From Burhinus oedicnemus (lineage: Eukaryota > Chordata > Aves > Charadriiformes > Burhinidae), in assembly GCA_008921705.1 (NCBI GenBank), contig VFFE01007869.1, forward strand, positions 3,921,627 through 3,985,626: a stretch of 64,000 nucleotides of DNA, read 5' to 3'. Within the stretch, counting starts at the first letter, position 1; every line of letters begins with the position of its first letter. Positions 12,501-26,783 of the stretch are shown in pieces. Position numbers and translations under genes: made by a program. The notes under the pieces are model-generated. The model saw only the letters and a list, made by a program, of their open reading frames with translations, had not been told where the DNA came from and made no database searches.

Positions 12501-15500
12501 AAACAACCCTTTCACAGGTCCCATGTGACTGGGAAGAACTGGTGTATGAATCACTGCTCGCAACACATGTCTTCAAGGAAGTCAGAAAAATAAACGAGCT
12601 CCAAATGTCATAATTGGCTCCCTGGGGGCCAAGGGGGACCCTTTGCTGAAGTCTACAACCATGTTTCTGCCTACAGCCGTACCAGCCCGACCTTGATGTA
12701 CGCAGCAACTGGCTTAGTCACAGTTTGGGCAGGGGGGTCTATAAGAAAAGAAAACACATTCGGCAGTAAACGGTCTTGCTGACTCAGCATGATGTGTTGA
12801 ATCTGTAAGAATATCTTCGTGCTGTTGCAATGCTTTTCCCATTTATGTGTGCACCAGGTACTCAGCAAACAGATTTAGCAACCAGGCATTGTTAAACTAA
12901 GATACGCTCCTCCTTCAAGATTTATTTTGTATGCTTACTATTAATATCTGCCACAGCAATCCTGCAGTTTCATTGGGTTAGCACTAAATGTTGGCCCCAA
13001 AGTGACAGTTTACTGTTGATGCCGTTGCCTTCGTGTAAGCCGTAAAACCCAGCAACAGTTCATCAGAAGTCCAGCTCCCAAACAGCAGTTCACTCCTAGG
13101 GCTTGTCGGATGCTCCTGCACTCCCACCCAAGGGGCTGGTTGTTCTCATCGCCTCCCAGCTAAGGGATAAGCAAGAAAAAACAGTGGTAAAATCGAGGAG
13201 TTAATGTCTGCAGTTCCTTTTCTGATCAATGACTGCAAAGCTGCTCCAGACCCTGGACACACACTGGCTTCATAAACAGGTCGTCTTTGTTTTAGTCTGA
13301 GAAAAGTCTACTGCAGCCTACTTCAGAAAAATGCAAAAATATCCAACATCTTTTTCAATTCTGTGGTTTTATTTAATTAGAGAGATCAATTGGGGAAACC
13401 TGAATTGCTTAAAGTGTCAGCAAGACTGTCCTGAACACGACTGTCCTAAACCCATGCTCCCTCTTTCCTTTGCTGGCAGACGGAAATACAGCAAAAATAA
13501 CTGAAGGGAAAAAATTTCATTTTCCTATTGCTAGGGGGAAAGTATTACATGTGAATATTCAGGATGGATTATCAATATCTCAATAGGCTAGATCATACCT
13601 TTGCTTTCATATTTCAAATTTTGTTCCCTTCTCAAGCTCTCATGACCCCATGATCGAAAGCGAGCTCTTCGAGAAGAACGTTGTCACACTAAATCCTCAC
13701 AGCAGAAACCTCATGAACAGAAGAGAGAGGAATTGTGTCGGCAGGTATAATTGTACAGTGTCTAGCAAAGAATTTAAACAGATATAGCTACCTACAGATT
13801 GACAATATCTGTAGCATCTGGTATATACACACGTCTACAAATACGCACAAACACACAGATGCAGCCCACATCAGAGTCACACAAATTGTGGGCCAAGATC
13901 AGGTGCAATATCATAAGTTAAGATTTTTATAACTTTTACCCTGAAAAAACACGTTTTTTCCTGTGATAAACAATAAACTTTATTTTCAGGAGAGTCAATC
14001 AGTGAGAGATGGGCTACGTGACTTCCCCAGGTCCATTCCCTTCCCACCGCCTATGATTTTTGGTATTGATCTTCCACCATCTCATATATTCTTAATATAA
14101 CAGCAGATTTCTGTTACCTTCTCTACGTTATTATTTAAAACTTTCTTTAATTTCAGTGATGTCATGTCATGATATGATCTTCCATTTTCAGGTACCTTCA
14201 TTATTTGTATAAGAATATGGTTTCTACCACACTTAGCAGGACCATTCCTGCCGAAAATCTGTTTGACTTAAGAGCAGGTGCTTGTGACTCTCTCACTGGG
14301 ATTGCCAGGCATTTCCTCTTCCAATCAACAGGCTGCCTTCGTAAGTGAAATATTAATATCAAACCCCCCTGCATTTTAAATGTCTTGTTAAGAAACAAGT
14401 TTTTATGTCTAAGTCAAATTTACACCGCTCTTTGTAAAATCCTGCATTCACTACAAATATGCAAAGTTGCTTATTAGAATCCAGAAGGCTAGAAAAAATA
14501 ATTCATTAAAAATAAATACGTAAATCATAACATCTGTGTAATTTCAGCAAAAACTAATTATTCCAGTAGATATGGGTTCTCTTCATAATTGCAAGGCTGC
14601 ATACAGAAGAATGTTTTTATGTGTTTACACCAGAAGTTAGGAAGGGTGCCTGGTTTTTAACATCACTTATGAAAACCACCTTGAGGTGCTTCCTTCTGCC
14701 TTTGAATGCAACGTGTTTCCTTGCGCCTTTTTATTCCCAGTTCCTCAGTTACGGTAAAACACGGGCAGATTTGAGAATTCGCCCTGCCACTAGCACCAGC
14801 CCCCCGAGCAGTGCCAGTGTTCACAATGAGGCACTTGCACAACTGAGACTTTTTTTTTCTTTTTTAAATAAGGTCACACTTCACCGATTTAATACTACAA
14901 AACCACGTAATTACGTTGGGCTCCACCTAGAAGGCTGAATGAAAGCTCTGCATGAGTAATTGGAGGTTAAATCTGTAGGCTGTGTACTGACAAACGGTCA
15001 GGGTGCAAAATGGGGATGGCATTTATGCCCATGAGGAAACGTGGGTTAAAAGTACCATCCTCCTGGCTTTTGCTGTCTCCGGTGATGTACGACATCGCTC
15101 TCGCCAGCACTTTGTAAAATCCCCTGCCTTCTCCTCTCTGTCCGTGAACACATTTTGCCTTGCCTGTGCTTCCTCCGTGCAAACTTCCAATTGCAATCCA
15201 CGCAGAGCCAAGCGCTGACTCCTGAAAATCCTCAGCGACTATGAAAGTACTTTATTTTTCTCCAGCTCTGTCTGCAGTTTGTGCGTTATAACAAAGTTAT
15301 AACGGTTAAAAATACATGTTTAACCTTCTGAAGAAAGCCTCTAGACTACGGCATAGCAGAATATACAGGAACTAGAGCAGTAAAGGAACTCGTATTCAAC
15401 TTCTTAATTTAAATCATGACTGTGCTACCTCAAGTTACTTTGGAAAACACTCACTTTAACTCAGGTCAGTATAAAAATCCAGTTATTAAAATCAAAATTG

Positions 15501-17126
15501 ATCTATAATTGTACAGAAGCCAATGTACAGCAGACTTCTTGAACCTAATCTCCCACTTAGGAGATTCTCAAATGTGAAGAGGAAAAATCCAAGTATACAA
15601 TCCGCAATGTTTTTATTCAAAGTGAGCACTAATAGTACTTAACCAAGCATTCATTAGAAATTAAAGTGGAAGATGCTACTGAGAGAAAACCTCTGTTAAA
15701 AATTAGCCTGTCTTTATCATACACAGCAAATTAAGCATAATTTTTAAAAGTTTATCTTCACCCTGTTGTGATGAGATTTTATTGTACTCTTAAAATGTTA
15801 CCCTTAGAATATATATGTTTTTAATATTGATAACAATCACCTTATTGGAAAGGCTGATGGAACCAGGGGCCAGTAGCACGGTGGTGGGGACAAGCCATAG
15901 GTTTTGCCAGGGAAAGGAAAAGGACTCGGTGGCAATGCGAGGTCATCAGCATTTCCCGTTATTGTCCTTTAAATACGCTCAGCATTCGCTCCCCTGCTAT
16001 TGTTTTTCACATTCACCTTTGGAAGCAAGGTCAGCCAGGACTATTTAAAAAAAGTCAAAACAAACTGTCAATATGGGTTTGAGCTATCTGTATGGAAAAC
16101 TCTGCAACAATCGTCATGTCTTACACAGAAAAAAGTAAAAGTTCTCCCCCTTTTTCTTTTACACAATAATTTCCCTTAAATGTTCCAGATTTGTTTGGAC
16201 AAGACCAAGAATGGAATACTACTCTCAATTAAGAATTCTTTCAAAAGGAAAGGGTGGATGCAATCAGGGATTCAGGAAGGAAATCTTAAACACAATATTC
16301 AGAGCAGTACTTCGATGGTGTGGGTTACACCTACGTCAACACGTATATATTTTTTGCTTCATATACATGTGGCAACACGTTTTGGTTGTGAACGTATCAC
16401 AGATCTGAAGCCCAGTCCTACCTAATAGAAGATTATAGCATCAGGTTCTTCAACTGGCAGTAAATCATTTCATCCGAGATGTCGATACAAATACTTTAGC
16501 ACATTATAGTAACACCTAATAGCAATTATGTTGGGAAGAATAAAATTCCACAATTGTGAATGCGTTTTTTCTTTAAAAAAAAAAGCAAAACCATCCTCAA
16601 CATAGTTTTACATTGTAACCCAAACCGCACATCTCCTGCTAACATTGGTTCAGTACACACAGTCTGACATTAAAAAGCAACTCCCCTATAAAAGGAAAAT
16701 GGCACTTTTGTTTGATGCATCGCATAACACTTCTGATCAGAACTTGCCCTATCCCAAGGTTTCATTGCTGATGTATTAGTGTCAGCAGGAGAACCAGAGA
16801 CATTTCCAACAGAAAATGTCAAATTTGCATCTGTAAAATATAAAATATTAATCTGGTTTCTGCCATGAATTGCATTTTCTTAAAGACTGGGGAGGGTATC
16901 AAACCCAAATCCCTGACATTTCACTTGGATTTCGTGAAACAGCAGAATAATTTCCCAGATCCACTGTACTCCCTGTCAGGAGAAGCTTAGCTAATGAGTT
17001 AGATGCAGTTTGCTGGTGATAACACAGTACTAGAAAGGCTGGTCACCAGGTGAAAAATAACGTGTTCTACAGATTGCAGGAGAAACCCAATGACTGCTCA
17101 ATGCCATTATGTCTAGATCTAGATAT

Positions 17127-17159
<33 letters not shown>

Positions 17160-20100
17160 CCAAAAAATGGGTCTGTGGTTTGTGCTGGAGCTGGGCATAA
17201 ACATCTTCTGATCTATACCAATGTGCCAATCATTTCCAGGGAAACTGATTAAATATCACATTCCCCATCAGTAAAAAAATCCATAAAATTCTTAGGTCTT
17301 GACCTACCAATCTGCTGATGTGTAAAACTAGAGACAAGGGTGTAGATTTCCCCAAAAATCTGATAAAATATATCGAACATTTGAATATACCAAATGCTTA
17401 TTTTCCCAGACCGGAACTACCATGTAGTCTATACATGACATTAAACATTTCCCATTTTCATTTACTCTATTTCTCATAGGAGCTTTTAATACAAAGGAAA
17501 AACGCGAAACATCAACGTCTATTTCAGCATTTTTGACCAAATGGGTAAAACCCATTTTTGCAATGGCATGTAGTGAGAGGTGACCGCGCAAGCGGTGAGC
17601 TCACTCCCTGTTGTAGCACGATGCCGTTGTGCACCTCGCGGCAGGGGAGGTTTGCCAGATTACACAAACTCACTTAAATTTAACAGCAAGGAAAGTTGAA
17701 CAACTTTCTCCTTGTAGTCTCTCCAACTGGAATTAACATCGCTGAAAATTACTGTTTGGTGCTCCTCCACTGTTCTTCACAAACTGTTTTTTCCTTGAGC
17801 TTTAAACAGCTGAAACTCTTTTAGTCAGTCTTACTACAGGATCAAAGCCACCGCCGAGATCGTAGCTTTCGGTTGTCACTTGGATTTTTTTCAGTATAAA
17901 CAGTGTTTCAGTGACTACAATGCTCATGAAAAGTACCGCATTGGCCACGCTGAAGTCTGTGCTTTGTAAGCGATGTTCTTTCTCCCTATTTTCTTTAATC
18001 CTTAAACCTAACAGAGAGATTTTCATTTTGACTCCACCATCACCCTGCTGACTAAGCCCAGCTACGCAATGTGGAGAAATAAACACGATCATTCTTATAC
18101 GTTTACGTGAGGAAACAAGTACGTATTTGTCAAAACAGTATGACTAATCAAGAAAAAAAGATCCTTTTCTCAGAAGTTCTGGGAACATATGGTGATGCAG
18201 AAAAGGACAAAGAAGGAATTATTCCTAATCAGAACTGAGAAAATGAGATTATCACGAGATGGAGCAGTGATAAGAAAACTGTCATTGACCAACGAGAGAC
18301 GTGCTGAGAAAACAAAGCATCCATTAGTACATAAAGGAGATAATATATGTATGAATTACTTAAAGAACTGGAGACAATTGCTCTAATGATTTTATTCCAT
18401 ATTCATCTGATGCTTAGTATACAAATATAGTTCCAGTTTATTTTTTAAGCCACATAAGTAGTATCTACAATAACCAAATATGAACCTCGCAATGGAAAAA
18501 AATCATAATATGGATATTGATTTGTTCTGCGAGATGGCTTGAGAAGCTCCTGAAGAGTAATCTGCCTTTATTGCTATCAAGGTGGTCAATCTGCTTCAGG
18601 ACTGTATCAGCTGGTGTTACAGGAAACCCTGCAGAAGAGTAAAATTAGCGACCTGCGAATTGTCGTCACACCATTTTACAGGTGTGAGCTGAAAATTGGG
18701 TAATATATCTACTAACACAAATACAGATTACAGTATTTAACTTTGAGCAAATCTTTTAAAAAAAGTAAGCACAAAATTGAGTATGTGAAGATAAAGTGCC
18801 ACACATAAATCAATTAATCTCTGAAATGTCTCCCTGCAACAAAGCAACTTCTTACCAGAGAATTAACAATAAACTCTACCTATTTTCTAGCCTGAATAAC
18901 ATCTTTAGCTAATCAAGGGAGCCTTTCAGTGAGGAATATTTTTGTGTGTGTGTTTCATCTTTTGTCTGAGAGATGTCAGAAATTATTAAAAAATAAATAA
19001 ATCGGGATCACCTTTTAGGTCTGTCTGCCCAGAACAATCTGTTTGGGAGTGACAGCGTAGAATTGTTCCCAGCTGTGCTTCCACCAGTGTTTTGCCTTTC
19101 GATTATCGAGCCAGGGACCTTACAGCTCAGCATCCGCGGCTCCTGGGGAGAGCAGACCCCTGGAAACGGTTGCTGCAACGGACAGAGGATATAGGGAGCA
19201 AGACATGGAAAATGTGTTTCCTCTCAATTGTTACTTCTGCTGGATCCTTTCAAACGCGTCACCTTGCAAGAAAGACGGTTTGTGAGACAATGTTGTGGAA
19301 TTTAGCATAAGAATTCACTCGTTTGTCCCCACCTTTTTTAAAACACTGAGGCGTCATTCCCTTATTGTGCAAATATTTAATGCCTTGTTTAAACATTGTG
19401 CAACTGAACACTTCAGAAACTATTGTTCTGTTGCAATAGTTGTTTAACAGTGACATACATTGAATCTTTATAAAACCAGTGTCAAAAAAAGCTAGTAATT
19501 CAAGGGGATTTTTATTGCTATCAGCTATGGGTAAATGTTAGCCTCAAACAAATTAATATAGTTTGTGCGTGGGGCGAGGGGTCATGACTTAGCATCCATC
19601 CAGATCTGCCGGGAGGAATTTAATATAAACAGTGCTTTAGAGGCTTCATTTTAGACCCCATCTTCTGGAGACCTGGAGCACTGTCCAAACATCTCCTGAG
19701 AGGCAGTATGGCTGTAAGCACCGGACAAAGGAAAGACTCTAACCAAACGTCATGGCTCTGCCCAACCTTAACGCTGAGTTCCTCTGTGACAGCCATCAGT
19801 GGTACAAAATACTCAAATAGGTGTGTATTCCTGCCACCATTTCATCTTTGAACGGTTGCTTTAATTTCTGTTTATTTTTAAACAGGCCTGAGCCTGCATC
19901 CAAGATCCATTTGTTACAGTTTTACAAGGCAGAATTGTGATTTCAGTTCATTAATAGGCATTATTTATTGCTTGTGTTTATTCTTGGCTCTGTATGATTA
20001 TATCTCCCTGGGCATGTAAGGGATTTGTTTGCTGAGGCCAGTCTATAAACTGAGATTTCTCTGTTCCATACCTGTTCCGTAACTAAAAGAAAATTATCCA

Positions 20101-22089
20101 AATACATTAGCAAAATGTTCTGTGTCTCCTTTTAATGTCAGAATAACAGTGATAATAATCTGCAATGATTTACTCCCACTGGCTATAACATGTGGCTTTT
20201 CACTTTTCTTGGGTTTAGGTAATTTCATATATTTTCCAATTTTCTAGCAAAATATAATTTCTGATTCCATTATTTATTTCTTAAATTTAGCCATCTGCTA
20301 TAAGCCTGTCTCATTTCTCAAGCCCAGCAACCCTCAAGCAAAGTCCATCCCAAGAAACACCCTCCAAACCTTTCACACCAACACGCCGAGCAGTTTCCTT
20401 TTCTGCCAGGCAGACTCCAGAGGTGCTGGCACCGCAACACATGTGGTATGACTCTTGTACACTTGATAAAGGTTAAGAAACTAAAAATAGTGATAAGTGC
20501 GGTAAATCTTAGCTTTGTGACTATTCGCCAAGGTAGATGACTTTAAATATGGTCCTATTATGAAATACACCCTCAAGAAAACCCCAAAGAATCAGTGGTG
20601 TGTATTGCATTAGTCACTTGAAACGGCTGAAGACGCAGCCCAGTGACACTGAGTTTCATGCTGAATTCCCCAGGTACATACGATACCACCATTAAAGAGA
20701 GAGGATCCAAACTGCGTGTGCTTTGTGTTATTAGAATTGATGCTAGCACATTTATACCGCAGCCACTGTCCATATTTGGGGAAGTACGATAAAAGAGGAT
20801 CCTATAAACACTCATGTGCTTGAGAATTTCTGTGCTTCTCTGTTTCACTGGGTTCACAAAGTTTTTTTCTGCACTTAAATGTGTGACACTGTAAAAGGTA
20901 TGGACCTGATAAACTAAAGCTAGAGAAGATTGAAAGAAGTGGCACTTGGTTTCAAACACCTTAAGGAAAGAGAGTAGAATGGGAGATTAAAGATGATTTA
21001 CACCATCAAACATGGCTTCTGAACTGGAGGAGCCTCCAAGCAACAAGATCAGAAGTCCTGATGGATAGTTCACTGGAAAAGTTTGTCTACAGCACAGGAA
21101 CGGTTAAAAGAGAGCCCTGAAGCTTACTCATGACTGTTTCACTTTTATAGGGTGTTGGCATGCATTTTAAAAGCAATATAAAAACATACAAAATAATGGA
21201 AACAGATAGCATCAATCAATTTGCAGGTTTTTGGCCAGAAGGGGTTACTAGACCTTCTTGACTGCCACCGATATCGCAGTCCCCTACATGTCAAGTGGTA
21301 TTCCTGTACTGACCCAAATAACTTACGTTTAAGTGATGACTTTCAAGTCCTTTAATTTTTCTTCATTTCCTGGCTCTAACAATTCTGGTCAAAAACAATC
21401 CCATAAGTTTAACAGGAGACCAAGTCAAAGGCCTTGAAGGTAATTCATGTCACAGTGAGTATTTATTGGCTTCAACTGCTTTCTCTCGTCTTGTTTATTT
21501 TTCTATCAGTTCCCTATGGAACTATTACAGCTACACAGCAAACTTCCACGTAGGCCAATCGACACATATGATACACAAGTTTTTAGAAAACTTGTCTATT
21601 GTACACTCACTCAAAACATAGGAGACTTCATTTTGGCTTTAACATAGCCTGCCCTTTTGTAAAAATGCAACATAACATACATTTTGAGCACTAACACCTG
21701 CAGGAAACACAGTCTGTGTTGAGTCACGTGTATAAAATCCATTGGGAAAACTCGGTTACCTGGGTGTGTAAGAAGGGCGTCTGTCGCTGCTGACACTGAA
21801 CATACATATTTGTCTTTTAAAAAAAAACCAAACAACCCTGTCCATAACCAGAAAGATTTAAAGTAGTCAGAAGCCTTCAAAACCAGATTTCTCTGAAAAA
21901 AAGAGCCACGCTAAAAACAATATACATATTTTTATGCCTATGCTTAACCATAGGCAAGGTCAGCCTAGCAATGCATTAGAAGATCACCTATTCAAAGCTT
22001 GATTTATTCAGCAAAAAATCTGGAGACTAATTACACAGAAAATAAGCTCTTGTGATTATTTATTGAGAATAAAACCAAGCCATAATTGG
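561..22089. other. Gene-free interval between MFSD1 and RARRES1, left part
   Basis: About 21.5 kb of mostly AT-rich sequence. No exon of a known protein, tRNA or rRNA was recognised. ORFs are short, overlap in several frames and do not resemble proteins. Two small GC-richer patches (about 5700-5900 and 8930-9240) hold overlapping ORFs up to 129 codons with no recognisable domain. A 21-bp near-palindrome (9-bp arms, 3-base loop) lies at 11001-11021. Distal regulatory elements for either flanking gene could be here but cannot be picked out by eye. Confidence 0.6.
17129..17157. repeat. A(29) homopolymer
   Basis: Uninterrupted run of 29 A. No retroposed gene or SINE body was recognised immediately upstream, so it is listed as a simple repeat. 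Length is likely unreliable in the assembly. Confidence 0.9.
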
Positions 22090-22109
22090 NNNNNNNNNNN
22101 NNNNNNNNN
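22090..22109. other. Assembly gap (20 N)
   Basis: Twenty N bases. The same nine-base string aagccataa occurs just before the gap and just after it, so the two contig ends may overlap or a short repeat may be collapsed here. True gap size is unknown. Confidence 0.95.
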
Positions 22110-25100
22110 GGAAGCCATAAACAATTCGCTTAAAATGAAGTAACAGAGCTTGCTTTTAACTACACCAAGATGCTGAAGTTAGAACTGGAAAAGTTGCAAA
22201 ACAAAATAAACTGAAGTTTGTCCAAATTCATTGTATTATATTACAGTCATCTGTTAGTGATTATGAGCCAGTGAGGTCTGTTGTAAAATGCTTACAAAGG
22301 ATATAGAAATAGTCTTCAAATATGAAACAAATTAGGAATAACTGGCCTCTAAACAAGCATTTGATGTATGAAAAAAAGATGGTAAGAAAATGAAAACCTC
22401 AGAATGCTTTTTAGACCAGCTGCCTGAAACAACCCTCATTTCCATTTCTAAAGGGTCCAAGCCAGATGTGACATAAGCATGATGCAAACCACCACACAAT
22501 GCTAATGTTGGGAAAATTGCCATAATGTACAGTTTGTTAAAGAAGAACAGAGAAGGGAAGACTGAGAGAGGCTTATTAACATGTAACTTACACCACCCAC
22601 TGTCCTCTTTGAACGTGGACCAAGTTAATGGGATGAGAAGTAAGAAGATATTCTAGAAGGACAAAACCTACACGCACTGTATTCTAGCTAACTAGAATAT
22701 ATATCTCACTTCAAGTTAGATCACTCACTTCGGTTCCTTTTGTTGAGATATTACATGCTGTAGAGCTTCATTTTTACTCTCACCAAAGTCTGAAGCAAGT
22801 GAGCAGAGCCTAGCTTGAGGCCTGGCTGTTAGAGGATGCACTTTCAGCTTTTAAGGGACACATAAAATCAGGGTTTAAAACAAATATGTTTTGTAAATGT
22901 TGTGGCAGCAGCAAATGCCTGTGTTTGTACATATTCAGGAACATCCCCCCAGCCCTGACCTGGAGCTGTTCAGCATTTGAGCTTTTATTTTCCCAAGTCA
23001 AAATGCTTCTTTGTAAATTCAGAGTCACGTTTGACCAACACCAAGTTATAGCAACATAATCTCTACAGCAATTTAGGAAATTGCCATGGAAATTCCTTCT
23101 TGTCCCTGCTTTGTGATAGAGGTTCTCTGTCCTTGTCGTACTGACCCTCAGGTCTCAGTTACTCACAAGCTCTTTGTTGCACTCGGGAGGAAGGAAACAA
23201 CCATATCACTGACAGCGATGCTGACCGAGAAAGCAGGAAAAGGAGGAGAACAGAAGAGGGAAAAGGAAGTACCTAGAAAGTTACGGATGGGGTCAAAGCC
23301 TCACGGCTCAGGCATCAGGGGTTTGCAAGCTTTTCCAGCACGAGTGACAAAGAGCCAGATCTACAGGCTCTTACTTCTCTTTAAGCTCTTAGCTCTCATT
23401 TAAGCCTCTGAACTCCCACAAAACCTAAGACATCAAAACCTTGAGCGTGAAACCTCCGCACAGGGTGGTTTTAACTTCTTTCCTCGAACAAGGACAACTG
23501 CAGCACATGAGTACGCTAATGTCGTGAGTTGGAGAAGCTGGCCCCTCGCAGTCCTCACCTCCTCCCTCCCCACCCTCTGTTACACACCCTGCACCGAAGC
23601 TTTTCTCACCAGCGATCCCTGCTTCACCTCGCTGCTGGCCCTTCCGTGGCCTGTGCTTCCTGCGCTCCCATGGCATCCTCAGCCGCTTGTCCTACCTCCA
23701 GAGCGCTGCTGTGAGAAATGAAGTGCGTGAAGCGAACTGGTAGCATCAGGAAACAATTGGCGCTGCTCAGACCTCCAGTGTCAGCTAAGGAGAGTCACGC
23801 TTTGTATTTCATTTTAAAAGTAACATCGGAGCTGTCATCACAGAGAGGATAAATGAGAAAAGACTGGATCTTGGTTTCTTCCAGCTAAAGAGAAGATATT
23901 AGAGACAAACATGGCAAGTGTTCCAATAAGGAAAAAATTAGCCTGCTCCCTCTGCAAAATTTTATAAACACTTTCCCTCAAAAATATATGAAAAATGCCA
24001 TTAACTTCTAATAAGCAGCTGTGTGACTCCAAATATGATGTTAAGTAAAGCAGTGCATTGTGAAACTGGGAGAGATGTCAAATTAATCTAAAGTTAACCT
24101 TTCTATATGGGATATAACTCAGGTCCAGATGAGAATTTTGGCCTCTAAATTAGATAAAAGAAACTTAATTCGCTGCATAAGTTATTGACACTGTCAATTA
24201 AGACTGAAAGCAAAACAAAATCCAAACTGCATAACTTTTCCTGGATGCTGAACTTACTGAAATTGTCTGAATTTACTAAAACTTTACCATCTTCTAGTAT
24301 GATTGGTATCAGAGAACCAATTATGTTATCTTCCTAATACAAGTCCTGGAGGAAACTGCCACACAGGTTACACAGACTCTCTGGGGATGAAGACAGAAAG
24401 CTAAATAACGCTAAAGGAAGAGATGGGGAAAGAACATGTTTTTAATTCTGTCTAGAACCATCGTGTATTACAGAAAAACAATCATTACGCTAGGGCAGGA
24501 GTACAGGTGCTGCCAAAGGGCAGGGCTAGATGAGCTCTTAGCCTGACCCGGTACAGCTGTCTTCATCTTACATTTTCACCCCAAACACGGCCCATTTCTC
24601 TTGAGGTACTTCAGACTTTGTTACAAAGAATTTGTAACAAAGAATTTGTGAACAAGCAACAAAAAGGAATAAGGAAAGCTGCAGAAGGGACAAAACAGAA
24701 ACAGCATGGGGTTTCTGGGAAGGTAAGAAAAAAGGGAAGAACTGCATTTGCATCTTCTGCCCCAGCAGAAAGAAAGAAAACAGCGTGCAAGAGAAGTGAC
24801 GATACAAACTATTATTTATTGAAAGTATTTCAGGAAGGAAAATCATAATCACCAACAAAGTCAAGGCAATTAAATTCGTTGGGTGGCACAGAAAATGGTG
24901 TAATAAAGAATGTTAGCATGCCTTTATTGTAATAATTCCCTCCCTCACTTAGGAAAGCCTCAAAAATACTGAATTTCAACTTCTATGAAAAAGCATTACA
25001 GTAATAAAGGCAACTTAACGCTCCATGAGAGGCAGTTTGAGTCTTTAACCAGAGTTCTGATTTACTTCTCTAACATCCCAGCCCAGAAGCGTGCCCCAAT

Positions 25101-26375
25101 GCACATGCAGAAGCATAAAAATAGATTCCCAGCTGCGCATACTAATATCCATCTGCTCGGATGGTAATAGAGCAGGTCATTAAATTAACCAGCATTTTTT
25201 AACCCAGGAAGCATTGCAGTCTTTTATGTTGTATAACACATTCAGTCTTTCCAAAAGGGATGCTTCCAGGAGTAGCAAGGCAGCAAGCCCACTTGTGTCC
25301 TAAAAATCATCTTAAGGGAATCTGGCTGCTGGGCTGCTGTCTTGGTTCATTTTCTTCACGCTATGAGAGAGATGACGATACCAGTTCCAAAAAACTTCAC
25401 TTAGTGAGATTTATTTCAGGGAGGAATGCTTCCTTCCGCTTCTTGCGCACAATTTTTGGAATATTTCAGCTGTGTCTCAAGGAAAGCGCATCTCTCTCTG
25501 AGCGAGCGTGTTTAGTTGTCGTAACACTGAGAAAGAGACAAATGGGGTTTTTTCCACATAATTACCTGTATTTGCTCTGATATGTGTTATTATAATTGCA
25601 CATCTGTCTCGGAGCGGCAGCCTGTCACCTGGCATGGGCACCTCTCCTGGCTGAGGGGGCTGGGGGTTGCCTGAGGGGAACCGGGGGGGCTCAGGCTAGT
25701 TCTTGGAACTGGGGGGGGGTTTGGAATACAGACTAGTTTGCTGTCATGGTAGGGCAGTAATCCTGTGTCTGGTAAGATCTAAAATTCTGAGAAAGCTAAA
25801 GTGACTGAAACCTGAGCGATGCTTTTAAATACAGAAAATTTAAGAGACACCTGATAAGGGATAAAAAACTTCCGTGATTAATAAGGGCATTTAGTATAAG
25901 GACTCAGTTCTCAAAATGAATTAATCTGAAAAATGATGAAGAAGATGAAACAGTCTTCTATTATGATACTATTTTTACAACAGCCTTAATTCCTTATTCA
26001 CCAGAAACTGTTCCAGAATTAAATACCCACCTTGCTCTTGGCAAATAAGAACGCATTAGCCTTTGGAATTAATCTTGGATGAATTTAACACTGGAGAGCT
26101 GTAACTAACTATACTATACACATCTTCTTGGCAGCTGGATCATAGAGTGATCAGTTTTCAGTGTGTGAGAGTTTTCTCGTGTGTCCCTTTCTCTCACGAA
26201 AGATCGTATTATAAAGTTACACAGTTATTCACGTGAGGCTTCGATGCCAAAAAGAGAAATCTGAAAAAAAATATTACAGACCCGTCTACATCAGGCTACA
26301 AAGATGAAAGGTGAATTGTAATAAAATGTTTTCTTCTTTTCTTGCTTATTGGTTTTACCAGGAAGTTTTCATTTC
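22110..26375. other. Gene-free interval upstream of RARRES1, right part
   Basis: No protein-coding exon was recognised. It contains an old CR1 tail (see 24485-24572) and unremarkable AT-rich DNA. ORFs at 23425-23721 and 24568-24864 are short, overlap on opposite strands and lack recognisable domains. Confidence 0.55.
24485..24572 (+). mobile_element. Old CR1-like LINE 3' tail
   Basis: The stretch around 24520-24560 (gggctagatgagct, then tgacccggtacagc) follows the characteristic 3' end of ancient sauropsid CR1/L3-type LINEs (gg-tagatg..., ggtctgacccagta...). It is oriented on the plus strand and heavily degraded; only the tail is recognised. Subfamily cannot be assigned by eye. Confidence 0.5.
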
Positions 26376-26585
26376 AGCCTCCCCAGCTCCCCTCAGACAA
26401 CCTCCAGTCCCCCTCAAGCCCCCCAGCTCCTCTCAGACAACCCCCAGGCCCCCCCACCGCCAAGCCCTCTGGCTCCTCTCGGATCCCCTCAGCCGCCCTG
26501 AAGCTCCCCGGCTCCCCTCAGACCCCCTCAAGCCTCCCCGGCTCCCCTCAGACAACCCCCGGCCCCCCTCAAGCCCCCCGAGCCG
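26376..26585. repeat. C-rich degenerate minisatellite upstream of RARRES1
   Basis: Repeated variants of gctcccctcagacaacc and cccccctcaagcc over about 210 bp, roughly 40-bp degenerate units. It is strongly C-rich on the plus strand (G-rich on minus, able to form G-quadruplexes in principle). It lies 200-400 bp upstream of the RARRES1 start. The proline-rich ORFs across it (from 26311 and 26342) are by-products of the repeat. Confidence 0.75.
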
Positions 26586-26783
26586 GGCTGAAGCAGGTGG
26601 GAGGGCTGAGGGGAAGGGGAGTAGCCGAAGAGACAGGAGTTTCCCCGAGCGCTTCCCGGCACTGACAGCGGGCGGAGGGGAGGGCGGGAGGTAGCGGGCC
26701 GGGCCCCCCGCTATTAGTACCGGCCCTCGGCGGAGCCCGCCTCAGTGCGGAGCCGTCTCGGTCACTCACCGTCTCTCAGCACC

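Noticed and set aside
26311..26694. Proline/serine-rich ORFs upstream of RARRES1
   Set aside because: By-product of a C-rich minisatellite; two frames are equally open.
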